From positions 24,669-88,668 of IMG/VR virus record IMGVR_UViG_3300042691_016420: 64,000 nucleotides of DNA; one strand, written 5' to 3'. The notes beneath the pieces were generated by a model, which was not told the origin of the DNA, made no database searches, and was given only the letters and a program-made list of their open reading frames with translations. The number at the start of each line of letters is the position of its first letter. The first letter of the stretch is position 1. Positions 31,602 through 40,501 of the stretch are shown here, piece after piece. The translations under genes and the position numbers were made by a program. The DNA is from a virus.

Positions 31602-32411
31602 CTATCTAAATCTTCCGTGTCTATTTTGTTGTTGCATAATACCCAAGTACCTGAATGAGGTATAGTAATGATTGGTAATTGGAAGAAGCCTCATATTCTC
31701 ATTAGAGAGTCTTTGCATCATATGAATATCTGGCATTCTACCCTCTGTTCTAGCTTGCAGACAGTATCTGTTCCACTTCTGCTCAAAGAACATCATCTTA
31801 AATTCTGGATTCTTAAACTTGTATCCCTGATAGGAGAGTTGCTTACAGCAATACCATTGTAAAGCTTCTATAAAAGCTTCCAAGTCTGGGATAAGTGGTA
31901 ACTCATTCTCATCTGTAGGAACTGCCCAGTATTGCATAGTAATAGTTCCTTTCTCAAGATTAAAGAGGAAGCAGTTATTCTCAATTCTATAATCTAAAAC
32001 TGAGTTCCAAGTCAAATCATTCTCAGGAGTTAGCCAGTTATTTACAGAATGTCTAATGGAGTTATTAAAGGGGTTATACTGTTGTGTAGGATCATAAAAG
32101 TTTACTCTCCTATTAGCATAGATGTAGGAAGTCTCAAGATAATTAGGAAGTCTAGTCTCCTCTACAAAAGTTTCTTGAGTACCATCAGGAGTTTCAACTT
32201 TTAACCATCTCAAGAAGTTAACCATATCACAAGGAATCTCTGCCCTGTAATCAGATATCTCAAGAACTTTTTCCTTTAGTACTTGTGGATAATCTCCACC
32301 AATATGCTGCAATGCAGCAGCTATCCATTCATAACAATCAGCTATTGGGAGTGGTTCCACCACCAGTTGTTCTAGCCTGTATATTACTGTATTTATGCTT
32401 GCTAACTTCAT
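31602..32411 (-). CDS. Tail adaptor / ring protein
   Basis: I choose the ATG at 32411 (269 residues, MKLASINTVIYRLEQL) over an upstream in-frame ATG because a GCGTATAA element overlaps the upstream start and lies 8 bases before this one. The protein has a helical N-terminus (CYEWIAAALQHIGG) and later beta segments followed by a helix with paired Cys (ALQWYCCKQLSY), a layout like short-tail gp4/gp11-type adaptor proteins. The gene precedes the muzzle gene by 5 bases and overlaps the previous gene. Role as a collar or tail ring is inferred from order. Confidence 0.6.
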   Translation of the reverse strand: MKLASINTVIYRLEQLVVEPLPIADCYEWIAAALQHIGGDYPQVLKEKVLEISDYRAEIPCDMVNFLRWLKVETPDGTQETFVEETRLPNYLETSYIYANRRVNFYDPTQQYNPFNNSIRHSVNNWLTPENDLTWNSVLDYRIENNCFLFNLEKGTITMQYWAVPTDENELPLIPDLEAFIEALQWYCCKQLSYQGYKFKNPEFKMMFFEQKWNRYCLQARTEGRMPDIHMMQRLSNENMRLLPITNHYYTSFRYLGIMQQQNRHGRFR

Positions 32412-32799
32412 AATATAATTTATACGCATCTATATTCTGAAGTATATAAGCAGCTAGAGATCTAGCTAAGACTCTGACTGTCTTAAACTTGTATCTATTA
32501 AAGATACCTTTGGGAGTAAAGTTTACCATACAAGCATAACCATTAGTATGCTCATTTAAGTGTCTAATAGTATAACCCTCTTCTCTGGTAGCTTTAAAGT
32601 CTATAGGTTTTTTCTTAAACTCTCTAGTAGGTTTAAAGCGTATTACCTCAAAGGTTCCTAGAGGTGTTTCTATTGTTTTACCTTTAAATAGGTGAGAATA
32701 GAATACCTTCTGAAACTCTCTAAGAATTTCATCATAAGGTAAGTGTTTTAAGTTTGGGTTTTCAATAAGGAAATTTCCCTTATTGTTGACTTCCATCAT
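32338..32799 (-). CDS. Neck/tail protein with possible HU/IHF-like fold
   Basis: 153 residues from the ATG at 32799; an upstream extension would lie wholly within the preceding gene, so I reject it. ILREFQKVFYSHLFKGKTIETPLGTFEVIRF resembles the core of HU/IHF proteins (helix, then the short strands with GTFEV). Yutin-type annotations of crAss-like phages list IHF-like proteins in this block, next to the tail genes. It overlaps both neighbours (20 and 74 bases). Whether it binds DNA or serves structurally is not known. Confidence 0.45.
   Translation of the reverse strand: MMEVNNKGNFLIENPNLKHLPYDEILREFQKVFYSHLFKGKTIETPLGTFEVIRFKPTREFKKKPIDFKATREEGYTIRHLNEHTNGYACMVNFTPKGIFNRYKFKTVRVLARSLAAYILQNIDAYKLYYEVSKHKYSNIQARTTGGGTTPNS
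32420..32427 (-). promoter_or_regulatory. GCGTATAA element deciding the start of the adaptor gene
   Basis: Reads GCGTATAA on the coding strand, 8 bases before the ATG at 32411 and overlapping the alternative ATG. This placement matches other copies and favours the downstream start. Confidence 0.4.
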
Positions 32800-33436
32800 T
32801 TTCATGGTCTTTAGGAATAGCAAAGGTAAACTTAAACTCTGATTCCTCAAGCATTCTAATGATGGTAGATAGCATATTATTAGAGATAGGATAATCCCAC
32901 TCTTGTCCTTGAAATGGAGCAATCTTACCAGCTAATTTTGCAACTAACTCTGGTTCCTCAAATACTCCTCTAACAAGTATTTTCTTAACTGTACAAGTAG
33001 GAGGAAACTTTAAGTATATCTTATTTTCTCTAGCAAACCATCTAGGAAATCTACCTGCATGTCTGGTATAAGCTACTGATTTAAGGGACTGTAAATCTAA
33101 TTGTGTCCATCTATCCTCAAAGTCTGCTCTACCTACATAAGTTAAGTAATCATGCATATGGCCTTCTATAGGTTTAGGTATCTCAATAGTAGTTCTAAGA
33201 ATTCTATCCTTAGTATCAAAACCAATACCTTTATCTACTTTCTCAAGATCTAAAGTTAGCTCTTGTATAATAAATGGAGATAAAGGTCTACCTTTCTCCA
33301 TATCCTGTCTAATAAGAAAAGACCTATAGTAATTCAAGATAAAGAGTACTTGTCTATCAGATAGTGGGTTATCATCTGACTGGGAGAACTTACTCCTTAG
33401 TTCTTGAATGGTATATATTATCTTAGATAGCAACAT
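32780..33436 (-). CDS. crAss-type conserved neck/ring protein
   Basis: 218 residues: a helical N-terminus (LLSKIIYTIQELRSKFSQSDD, DRQVLFILNYYRSFLIRQDM) followed by beta segments with FPRWFARENKIYLKFPP. The architecture of an N-terminal helical pair and a beta domain is usual for head-tail connector rings. It follows a strong terminator and a TCGTATAA element, so it probably opens a transcription unit that runs into the adaptor and muzzle genes. Function inferred from order. Confidence 0.5.
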   Translation of the reverse strand: MLLSKIIYTIQELRSKFSQSDDNPLSDRQVLFILNYYRSFLIRQDMEKGRPLSPFIIQELTLDLEKVDKGIGFDTKDRILRTTIEIPKPIEGHMHDYLTYVGRADFEDRWTQLDLQSLKSVAYTRHAGRFPRWFARENKIYLKFPPTCTVKKILVRGVFEEPELVAKLAGKIAPFQGQEWDYPISNNMLSTIIRMLEESEFKFTFAIPKDHENDGSQQ

Positions 33437-33443
33437 ATATTTT

Positions 33444-33451
33444 TTATACGA
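33444..33451 (-). promoter_or_regulatory. TCGTATAA element upstream of neck/ring gene
   Basis: Reads TCGTATAA on the coding strand, 7 bases before the ATG at 33436, lying between the terminator of the upstream gene and this start. This intergenic copy is among the best placed for a promoter. Confidence 0.5.
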
Positions 33452-33455
33452 TATA

Positions 33456-33483
33456 AAAAGAAAGAGGGAAGATTTCTCTTCCC
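33456..33483 (-). terminator. Rho-independent terminator after the 440-residue structural gene
   Basis: On the minus strand GGGAAGA and TCTTCCC (33466-33472 and 33477-33483) form a 7-bp stem with a 4-base loop, followed by TCTTTCTTTTT. It lies 28 bases past the stop of an apparently highly expressed structural gene. Confidence 0.85.
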
Positions 33484-33510
33484 CCTAACTGTGAGTCTCC
33501 GATTTATATC

Positions 33511-34833
33511 TTAGGCATTAAGGAAAGTAAATGAACCCCAACCTGAAACAGTATATGTTCCAAGCCAAGCATCTAAAATATCAAGGAAGTGGCCTACTGA
33601 ACCAGTTGGAGTAGGTGTTACATCAAATTGACCAGTATCAGCAATAAAAGGAGCAGCAATTACAACAGTTTGTAAAAACTCACTTTGATTAGATTGCATC
33701 ACATTATACCCCCAATTTGAAACATATGATAACGCAACTGTACAATAGAAAGTTCCAGGAGTTGCATTCAAAGGGAATGTTTCAAATGGGAACTCTCTGT
33801 AGTTAATCAAAGGATTAGAGTTAGTGTAAGCTTTTTCTTCAAGATCTCTAATTTGACGATAAGAACCAATTGGATAAACAGGAGCAGTTGCAGAAATAGT
33901 AATAAGACCAGCATCATTACCTTTAGGAGTAATTACTACAAAGTCTACCATTCTAAACTGATCATATCTATTTTTCTGAGTTTGAGCAACAGCATCAAAT
34001 TCAAAAGTAAATGAAGTAGGAAAACTAGCAACAGGTACAACATATGCTTGAGTAGCACCAGTACCAGTAGCTATTGTAGCAGTTGTTTCTTGGAAAGCAG
34101 TATCAAGAGTAATTTTACCAGTTTCTACTTTTTCAATAAGATACCAGCTAGTTCCAAGATTAAGGAGAACTCCAGCAACAACTGCAGCATTAAGAGCTCC
34201 TGTAAAAGTTACAACTCTAGAACCTCTAGTAGCTGTAAGAGCTTGACCAGCAGCAACAAAACCAGTAAATGAAGTAGATGGAGATTTTCTATAAACATTT
34301 ACCAACTGATAAGGAGAACCTGCAGAGGTAAGAGGATTAGCAGCAAAACCTTTAGCAATAGTGCTAGCCATTTCCATTTTAACAAAACCATCTGAAGGAA
34401 TGCTAGCAGGAGTAGTATAAGAACCAATAATTTCAGTGTTCTTATTATAAGTACCCATCCTCAAATCTTCCTTAATCTGTACTCCAATTGAGTAAGTAGT
34501 AGAAGCAGCAAGTGCAGTAGCTCCTACAGTAGCAGTAGCAGAGGCTTCAGCAACTGCAGCTAGTGCTGGTGAAGCTATAGCATTTTCATTATCTTGAGAA
34601 GCAGCAATATACTTAACATTACTTCTTGTAATTGGTGTAGAAAACACAGGAGTGTTTACACCATTCTTGTTGATACAAGAAACAATCTTAATTGTTTTAC
34701 CTGCAACATTACTGATTGTAAGAGCAGTATGAGTATCTGCATCTACAATAAGAAGATCTCCAGGGATCATTGTATCAACAGTTGTTCCACTAGCTGTAGA
34801 TCCATCACCTACGAAAACTTTTAAAAGTTCCAT
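33511..34833 (-). CDS. Abundant virion structural protein candidate
   Basis: 440 residues, Ala/Thr/Ser/Val-rich and poor in Lys, with the even beta pattern of secreted or capsid-decorating proteins. The leader is A-rich with no Shine-Dalgarno (ACAAATTTAAAAAAATGG), like that of the capsid gene and typical of strongly translated Bacteroidetes genes; a terminator follows directly. Placement three genes after the major capsid protein and its own terminator suggest an auxiliary capsid or tail-tube protein. I cannot tell which. Confidence 0.55.
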   Translation of the reverse strand: MELLKVFVGDGSTASGTTVDTMIPGDLLIVDADTHTALTISNVAGKTIKIVSCINKNGVNTPVFSTPITRSNVKYIAASQDNENAIASPALAAVAEASATATVGATALAASTTYSIGVQIKEDLRMGTYNKNTEIIGSYTTPASIPSDGFVKMEMASTIAKGFAANPLTSAGSPYQLVNVYRKSPSTSFTGFVAAGQALTATRGSRVVTFTGALNAAVVAGVLLNLGTSWYLIEKVETGKITLDTAFQETTATIATGTGATQAYVVPVASFPTSFTFEFDAVAQTQKNRYDQFRMVDFVVITPKGNDAGLITISATAPVYPIGSYRQIRDLEEKAYTNSNPLINYREFPFETFPLNATPGTFYCTVALSYVSNWGYNVMQSNQSEFLQTVVIAAPFIADTGQFDVTPTPTGSVGHFLDILDAWLGTYTVSGWGSFTFLNA

Positions 34834-34867
34834 TTTTTTAAATTTGTTTTTTAGTTATAAAATTTAT

Positions 34868-35503
34868 TTAAGTTACATCTTTAATTTGCACCTTAGACGG
34901 AGTCCTTTCAGACCCATATGTCTCAAGTGCATATATAACAGCTAGATTTATTATCTGCTCATGTAAAGCAGGATGTAAATCAGATGTTATATTCTGTTTA
35001 TACGAGACTTGAATTGGTTTCTTTAAATAAACCATATCAAACTTCTTAAGAATACTTCCTTTTGGAATATATGCTAAGATTTGAGATACTTTAAAGAATA
35101 TTGCAATCTCAGTATCATCACTTCTTTCAAAGGGATTAGAGATTACTTTAGTCTCTGTATCAAGAATATGTCTTACTGTTCTTACTTTGCCCTCTATACC
35201 ATTTATCTCAAGAGTAGCATTAGATTGTAGGTGAAAATAATAATCTGCAGGTAGAGTTACTGCATACACATCATCATCAAAAGTATCTAACTGAAATGGA
35301 CAAGAAGTACGAAGAGTTTGAGTAGAGAGTACATCAGAGAGTTTCTGTGTAGCCTCAAACCCTTCATAAGCATCTTGTACAATCTTATTGATAGCTTTAT
35401 TAAAGAAGACATCAACCACTTCAGGTTGTAGACGTAGAGCACTCTCAGTATCAAGAGTATCTAGTTGAACCTTAAATGCTTGATGCCATTCTTTAATATT
35501 CAT
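34868..35503 (-). CDS. Head-tail connector / ring protein candidate
   Basis: 211 residues. MNIKEWHQAFKVQLDTLDTESALRLQPEVVDVFFNKAINKIV is an amphipathic helical N-terminus of the sort seen in gp6/gp15-like connector proteins; a beta section follows (TLPADYYFHLQSNATLEIN), then a C-terminal helix (LHEQIINLAVIYALE). It is 3 bases from the preceding gene. A TCGTATAA copy lies inside it, 165 bases upstream of the 440-residue gene, without clear meaning. Confidence 0.5.
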   Translation of the reverse strand: MNIKEWHQAFKVQLDTLDTESALRLQPEVVDVFFNKAINKIVQDAYEGFEATQKLSDVLSTQTLRTSCPFQLDTFDDDVYAVTLPADYYFHLQSNATLEINGIEGKVRTVRHILDTETKVISNPFERSDDTEIAIFFKVSQILAYIPKGSILKKFDMVYLKKPIQVSYKQNITSDLHPALHEQIINLAVIYALETYGSERTPSKVQIKDVT

Positions 35504-35506
35504 ATC

Positions 35507-36370
35507 TTATGCAGTTAACATCTTATCATACGCTTTCTCAACAAGATCTTTAAGCTCCTGATTCTTTTTATCTTTCAGGAATTTATAAATCTCATCAAAA
35601 GTAAAGCCTAGTTGGATACCATTAAACTTGTATCCATTATTATCTTTAATAATAGCTCCAGAGAGATATAGTTGGTTATACTTATACTTCTCATCTACTG
35701 AAGGATCATTCATCAGAGCTACAAAAGTATCTGCCTGTTTAGGGGAACCCTCAATGTAGTCTGTAAGTCTCTCATCAATAGCGGCATCTAGAAGATTAGC
35801 TGCACTCTTACCAGTAATAACTGTAAAGTACTTTCTCTTATCTTCTGGAGTAAGAGTGAGATACTTAGCATAAGCCTCAGCTTTATGTCTTCTATTCTCA
35901 ACCTTCTGCTTAGAAACTTCTGCAAGAGAAGTAAGCTCTAGCATAGCAGCTGAGGATGGGTTAGGGTTATTATAAGCAATAGAGGGGTTAGCAATCAGAA
36001 ACTTAATCTTTAAGTTGTTCCATACTTCCTCAATATCAGCTTCTCCTGTCTCAATAGTAAGACCAGTATCTTTACCCTCAGTATCTAGGTTAACTTCATA
36101 GTCTACCCAGAAACCATTATGCATTTCACCAAAACACTCAATTGGACTATCATACCAAAAGTTGCTTCTAGGAGAAAAGTAACCCATTGGTTTACCTAAT
36201 TTCTCCTCAAAATATTTTTCATCTTCTTTAGTAAGACCAGTAATAAAGTTATTAGACATATCCTTGTATGCCACAATCCTATATTTAGTCTTATCAAATT
36301 GGGTAAACTTTTTACCACCTTTTGTAAATCCCCAAGAACTCTTAGGAATACTTCTTAATCTATACTTCAT
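35507..36370 (-). CDS. Conserved structural-module protein
   Basis: 287 residues from the ATG at 36370 (MKYRLRSIPKSSWGFTKGGKK); the longer frame needs a TTG start inside the promoter region and is rejected. The N-terminal half is rich in aromatic residues (YFSPRSNFWYDSP), the C-terminal half is helical and charged (SLAEVSKQKVENRRHKAEAYAKYL). A TATATTTG promoter element lies 27 bases upstream and the capsid-gene terminator just before that, so this gene opens a new unit. Function unknown; probably virion assembly. Confidence 0.5.
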   Translation of the reverse strand: MKYRLRSIPKSSWGFTKGGKKFTQFDKTKYRIVAYKDMSNNFITGLTKEDEKYFEEKLGKPMGYFSPRSNFWYDSPIECFGEMHNGFWVDYEVNLDTEGKDTGLTIETGEADIEEVWNNLKIKFLIANPSIAYNNPNPSSAAMLELTSLAEVSKQKVENRRHKAEAYAKYLTLTPEDKRKYFTVITGKSAANLLDAAIDERLTDYIEGSPKQADTFVALMNDPSVDEKYKYNQLYLSGAIIKDNNGYKFNGIQLGFTFDEIYKFLKDKKNQELKDLVEKAYDKMLTA

Positions 36371-36397
36371 AATTTTTAATTTTAATTCTTGTTGTTG

Positions 36398-36405
36398 CAA
36401 ATATA
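36398..36405 (-). promoter_or_regulatory. Host-type TATATTTG promoter element
   Basis: Reads TATATTTG followed by CA on the minus strand, matching the Bacteroidetes -7 consensus TAnnTTTG. It sits between the capsid-gene hairpin and the next gene, giving a predicted leader of about 20 bases. Confidence 0.55.
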
Positions 36406-36413
36406 TGTTGAAA

Positions 36414-36452
36414 TAGGATAGGAAGACAGGAAAAATTCCTGCTCCTATCCTA
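36414..36452 (-). terminator. Long hairpin after the major capsid gene
   Basis: TAGGATAGG (36414-36422) pairs with CCTATCCTA (36444-36452); an inner CAGGAA/TTCCTG pairing extends it with a small bulge. It lies 18 bases past the capsid stop codon. The T-run after it is weak, so it may stabilise the mRNA rather than terminate efficiently. Confidence 0.65.
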
Positions 36453-36469
36453 CAACAACATGAGAAAAA

Positions 36470-37924
36470 TTAGACGAATCTACCAATCTTAGCAGGAATC
36501 AGTTCACCAGCTGAAAGGGGATCTTTCAACAGGATACCAGACCTTCTAATCATGTGGATTTGAGCACCATCAAGGGCAGAACTAGAAGGAGCAAATCCTT
36601 GCTTATAGTTACCATTGATATCAGTCATACCTTCAATCTGGATTGAACCCATCTGAGCACCCTTAAGGGTTACTTTTACAAGGTTAGCACCATTAGCATT
36701 GTTACCAATATTGAAGATAGTGAAACGAGAGGACTCCAGAGGATATCCAGTAGCAGGGTCAAGTTGTCTGTTAAGTACAATATCATCATACAGAGGACAA
36801 TGTACTACAGTTACCTCAAGACCATTAGGGAACATACAAGTTTTGAACTGAGAACCAAAGCTCATATTCATTCCAGTGCCAGATACAAACTGTCCACCTT
36901 CATAAACTTTAATAGAGAGGTTCTTAACTTTTTCCTGAATTGCTCTATCAAACTCAATCATACCCTGTCTTCCAGTCATCATAACAAACTTGAAGTCACC
37001 ACCAGATTGACCATTAGCAATCCAAGAGAGGTTCATCAGGTAATCCTGAAGCATATCATAAGACAGTCTGTTATAAGTCTGCTTGTTTCTGTTAGAGATT
37101 TGTTGTCTCAGACCAGCACCTTCAATGATAGGTCTACCATTAGGTCCAAGGACATTACCTTTAGACATAGTACCATACATCAGAGCAATTTCTTCTCTCT
37201 TTAAGAGTTGAGCCATAGCTTCCCACTTAGCCTTCTCAATCCAAGAGAAAGTCTTAGATCCATCAGACTTGGTCAGCTCAATAGCAATCTTTTGCTTCAT
37301 AGCTTCAGCAGAGATAGCATGCTCAATTCTGTGAGTAGTGAAGTAGTTCTCAAACTTAGCAGGAGAGAAGAAATCTACCCAACCACCTCTGTCCGACATC
37401 TCAGATACAGGAGAGTAAGCTCTACTAAGTTTAGCACCAGCAACTACATCATTAGGATCAAAATACTGAGCAGGGTCAGAGAATTGGAAAGTATATAACC
37501 AACCATTACCAGTCTGAATAGGATCAGCAATAATGTTTACAAGAGCACCACTATCAGTTCTTACTTTATCAATACCAGAGAACCACTTCTCTTCCAAGGT
37601 CATTTGTACAGGAGCACAGTTAAGACCAAGGTTGGTACCAGTAGCACCAGCAGTAATCTTGATAGTTCTATCATTCATGTAAGCTACATCCCACTGATAG
37701 ATATTGCTATCAATTTCCTTTTCCTCAATTCTACCAAGAGCCTCAGTGAGACACTGGAGAGAGTGACCATATTGCTTACCAAGAAGGTAAGATACTACCT
37801 GTCCAAATTGGAAAGGTTTGCGAAGCAGTAACTGATCAAGCTTGTTGCTATCAGTTAAAGCACCTGAGACTGCCCTGGCATCAATGAGCCTGGGGAGACT
37901 ACTGGAATTTACGTTAACATCCAT
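36470..37924 (-). CDS. Major capsid protein
   Basis: 484 residues, the size of crAss-like capsid proteins of the HK97 fold. It starts MDVNVNSSSLPRLIDARAVSGAL and has the spaced Gly/Asn turns and beta/alpha mixture expected (DPATGYPLESSRFTIFNIGNNANG, KGAQMGSIQIEG). The A-rich Shine-Dalgarno-free leader (AAATAAAGTAAAATGG), the acidic scaffold gene just upstream and the stem-loop just downstream all fit. Codon use looks cleaner and G/C-richer than that of its neighbours, as in highly expressed genes. No delta-domain cleavage site was identified. Confidence 0.85.
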   Translation of the reverse strand: MDVNVNSSSLPRLIDARAVSGALTDSNKLDQLLLRKPFQFGQVVSYLLGKQYGHSLQCLTEALGRIEEKEIDSNIYQWDVAYMNDRTIKITAGATGTNLGLNCAPVQMTLEEKWFSGIDKVRTDSGALVNIIADPIQTGNGWLYTFQFSDPAQYFDPNDVVAGAKLSRAYSPVSEMSDRGGWVDFFSPAKFENYFTTHRIEHAISAEAMKQKIAIELTKSDGSKTFSWIEKAKWEAMAQLLKREEIALMYGTMSKGNVLGPNGRPIIEGAGLRQQISNRNKQTYNRLSYDMLQDYLMNLSWIANGQSGGDFKFVMMTGRQGMIEFDRAIQEKVKNLSIKVYEGGQFVSGTGMNMSFGSQFKTCMFPNGLEVTVVHCPLYDDIVLNRQLDPATGYPLESSRFTIFNIGNNANGANLVKVTLKGAQMGSIQIEGMTDINGNYKQGFAPSSSALDGAQIHMIRRSGILLKDPLSAGELIPAKIGRFV

Positions 37925-37965
37925 TTTACTTTATTTTGTTTTTAAGGTTTTACAATTTATTTTAC

Positions 37966-38940
37966 TTATATGATAATATCATCAAAGTCATCTATATTAC
38001 TATTTCTCTTACTACCAGAAGAACCTGAACGGATATTATTATCCTTTTGGCTCTTCAAAGCTTTAGAGAGTTTATCAGCAACATTAGTAGTAGCTCTTTT
38101 CTGTAAGTCCTCACTATTAAAGTTAGTATAGTACATAAAGGCCATTACTAATTGTTTCTCATAATCCTGAGAATCTTCCTGTAACCTAGTTAAGCCACTC
38201 TTAGTAGGCTGTGTCATATAGTTAAAGAAATCATCTCTGGTTCTTTTATCCATCTTAAATCCCTGTATCTCCTCAATACTGTTGATTGTTTGTCTAAGAG
38301 TTACCATTTGTTCTCTGGCATACTCTTCTTCCTCAATCTTCCTTTGTTCTAAGGAATTAAGATATTCTTGCATTTGAGCTCTTTGTGAGTTTACAAGAGC
38401 ACTATGTGCTTCTTCTACCTCATTACCAAAAGTTCCATCATCTTTAGAACTCTCAATAAGACGAGCTATTCTATCTTCAGAAAGACCCTTAGCAGTATAG
38501 TAATCTATTACTACTTGCTCTTGAGTTCCTGCATCAGACATATCTAACTCACTGTAATTTACTTCTCCATAAATCTGCATTACATCTTGGATTGAACCTC
38601 CATTCTGTACTACATCATAGAGCATTGCTAACTCCTCATTCTCTTGGAATGCAGCAGCTAGTCTAGCATTTACAGTATCCTCAAGGAGTTCTTGAATACC
38701 ATCTTCACTGACATCATACTCCTTGTCCTCATCTGCAAATAAAACTCCCTTTTCTACCAAATCCTCCATGAGAATCTGATAAGGGGTTTTATCCTCTTCA
38801 TTAATCTCCTCCTCATAATCTTGTTCTTTAGATTCTTCATAAGAATCTTCAGTATCCTCAAGATTTTCCTCCTCTACATCTGTCTCTTCAGGTGTAGGTT
38901 TTACATTTTCTAATTCTTCTTCTACAAAATCACCAAACAT
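37966..38940 (-). CDS. Scaffold protein candidate
   Basis: 324 residues, very acidic at the N-terminus (about 60 residues with runs of E and D) and helical or coiled-coil after residue 190 (EQRKIEEEEYAREQMVTLRQ), ending in a Lys/Ser/Asn-rich tail and DDFDDIII. Position immediately upstream of the capsid gene, charge and helical content fit an internal scaffold. An upstream CCGTATAA element sits 20 bases before the ATG. Confidence 0.65.
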   Translation of the reverse strand: MFGDFVEEELENVKPTPEETDVEEENLEDTEDSYEESKEQDYEEEINEEDKTPYQILMEDLVEKGVLFADEDKEYDVSEDGIQELLEDTVNARLAAAFQENEELAMLYDVVQNGGSIQDVMQIYGEVNYSELDMSDAGTQEQVVIDYYTAKGLSEDRIARLIESSKDDGTFGNEVEEAHSALVNSQRAQMQEYLNSLEQRKIEEEEYAREQMVTLRQTINSIEEIQGFKMDKRTRDDFFNYMTQPTKSGLTRLQEDSQDYEKQLVMAFMYYTNFNSEDLQKRATTNVADKLSKALKSQKDNNIRSGSSGSKRNSNIDDFDDIII

Positions 38941-38960
38941 GTTGTTCTAATTTTAAATTG

Positions 38961-38968
38961 TTATACGG
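38961..38968 (-). promoter_or_regulatory. CCGTATAA element upstream of scaffold gene
   Basis: Reads CCGTATAA on the coding strand, 20 bases before the ATG at 38940, in the intergenic gap after the 496-residue gene. Confidence 0.4.
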
Positions 38969-39005
38969 AAATTATTATACTATCTAATATTTATTATTAG
39001 ATTTT

Positions 39006-40496
39006 TTATTTCATAAACTTTTTATATAGTGTTCTAGGAAGCATTTCATATGCTGAAGGTGCTGCTTTAGAAGCCATATACATAATATTTAACTTTTGTC
39101 CTAAACTAAAATCTTTTGTTTTTCCTTTAGTATTTTTAGTTGTAGGATTTACCTTTTTTTCACCAGAATCTGTAGTTACAGGTTTTTGTTTTTCTTTATT
39201 AATTGAGGGTTGTTTACTAGGTTGATTAAAAGGTATATTAAATCCTGCCATAGCATATGGATTATTTTTCATTCTAACCAATTCTTGTCCTTGAATAGGA
39301 TTATTTCTTTTTTTATAAAAATCTTTCCATTGAGCTTCTGTCCAAGAGTCTTCACCTTTTCTTATCTTAGCTAAAGGTTTTTTTTCAGATTTACTAACAG
39401 CTGCATATTTACCAATACCTTCTACAGTAAATTCTTTACCAGAAGCCATCCCAGCTCTATATTGTTTTTGTTGAGCAGGAGTCATATCCTTAAAAGATTT
39501 ATAAGGAGACATAGTTTCTTTAAATGCCTGACTACTCATAGATCTCTTAATCAAGTTATCAAGAATAGGTGTACTTTTCTTTTGTTCTTGATTCATAGGT
39601 CCTACAAAAGAACTTTCATTATAAGTAATAGGTGCTCTAGCCATAGCCTCAAGTTTTCTATTTTCTGCTTTCCTCTCTCTCCTAGATTGTTTTTGTACAG
39701 GAGCAACATTAGAAGACATCTTAGGAGACATTGTAGGAATTTGAGCAGTTGGGATAGAAGCCATTCTAGGAGTAAGTGGACTAATAGGAGCACCCATTTT
39801 ATTTACTCTCTCAATAGCTTCAGCAATTTCCTTTTTACTATCATAAGCATTAAAAGCCTTTAACTGCTCAGGACTCATTTGTGGAAGATTATCTAATGGA
39901 CCTGGTCCAATAATCTCCTCAGCACCAGCTTGATATTTAACAAGAGAAGGTTTATTAGTTTTAAGACTATCAGTTTTTACATTAGCTTTTTTACCCTCAA
40001 GTTTCTTAGGAGCAACTCTACTATTTAATTCTGCATTTCTTTTAGCATTAGCTGCATTAGCTACTAGTATAGTATTCATTGCATTATTAATTCTATTCTG
40101 TTCTAGAATATATTCCATATTCTTTGCAGATTTTGTTCCTTCTTGATACTTAATCATATTAGTTCCTTTTTTATATGGTCTTCCTGTTGGGTCTTGTTTT
40201 TTATTTGCATTAATAAGTGATGCTATACTAGTTCCAACAGAACCAATTATATCACCATAGTTTCCCATAAAAGATCCTGCTTTATCCATAAAAGAAGGTC
40301 CTTTTGAGGAAAGGTAATCTTGAGACATTACCTTATTATCAACAATTTTTCCTAAAGTTTTTTGTTCGGGAAAAAGAAATTTACCAGTTGAGAACTTATT
40401 AGGATCTTCTTTTTGAGGTGCTAATACACCTACACTTTTAGAATTGTCATAAACAAGTCCACTTGTTCCTGGATAATATTTTTTTACCTTCTTCAT
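39006..40496 (-). CDS. Lysine-rich virion protein candidate
   Basis: 496 residues, low complexity, rich in Lys, Pro, Ser, Gln and Met. It has MIKYQEGTKSAKN near residue 115 and LVKYQAGAEEI near residue 185, motifs shared with the cargo proteins downstream of the muzzle gene. A short Gly/Ala segment (about 75-95) could be hydrophobic. It lies between portal and scaffold genes, so it may be an internal head protein. No enzyme motif is seen. Confidence 0.5.
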   Translation of the reverse strand: MKKVKKYYPGTSGLVYDNSKSVGVLAPQKEDPNKFSTGKFLFPEQKTLGKIVDNKVMSQDYLSSKGPSFMDKAGSFMGNYGDIIGSVGTSIASLINANKKQDPTGRPYKKGTNMIKYQEGTKSAKNMEYILEQNRINNAMNTILVANAANAKRNAELNSRVAPKKLEGKKANVKTDSLKTNKPSLVKYQAGAEEIIGPGPLDNLPQMSPEQLKAFNAYDSKKEIAEAIERVNKMGAPISPLTPRMASIPTAQIPTMSPKMSSNVAPVQKQSRRERKAENRKLEAMARAPITYNESSFVGPMNQEQKKSTPILDNLIKRSMSSQAFKETMSPYKSFKDMTPAQQKQYRAGMASGKEFTVEGIGKYAAVSKSEKKPLAKIRKGEDSWTEAQWKDFYKKRNNPIQGQELVRMKNNPYAMAGFNIPFNQPSKQPSINKEKQKPVTTDSGEKKVNPTTKNTKGKTKDFSLGQKLNIMYMASKAAPSAYEMLPRTLYKKFMK

Positions 40497-40501
40497 TAAT
40501 A

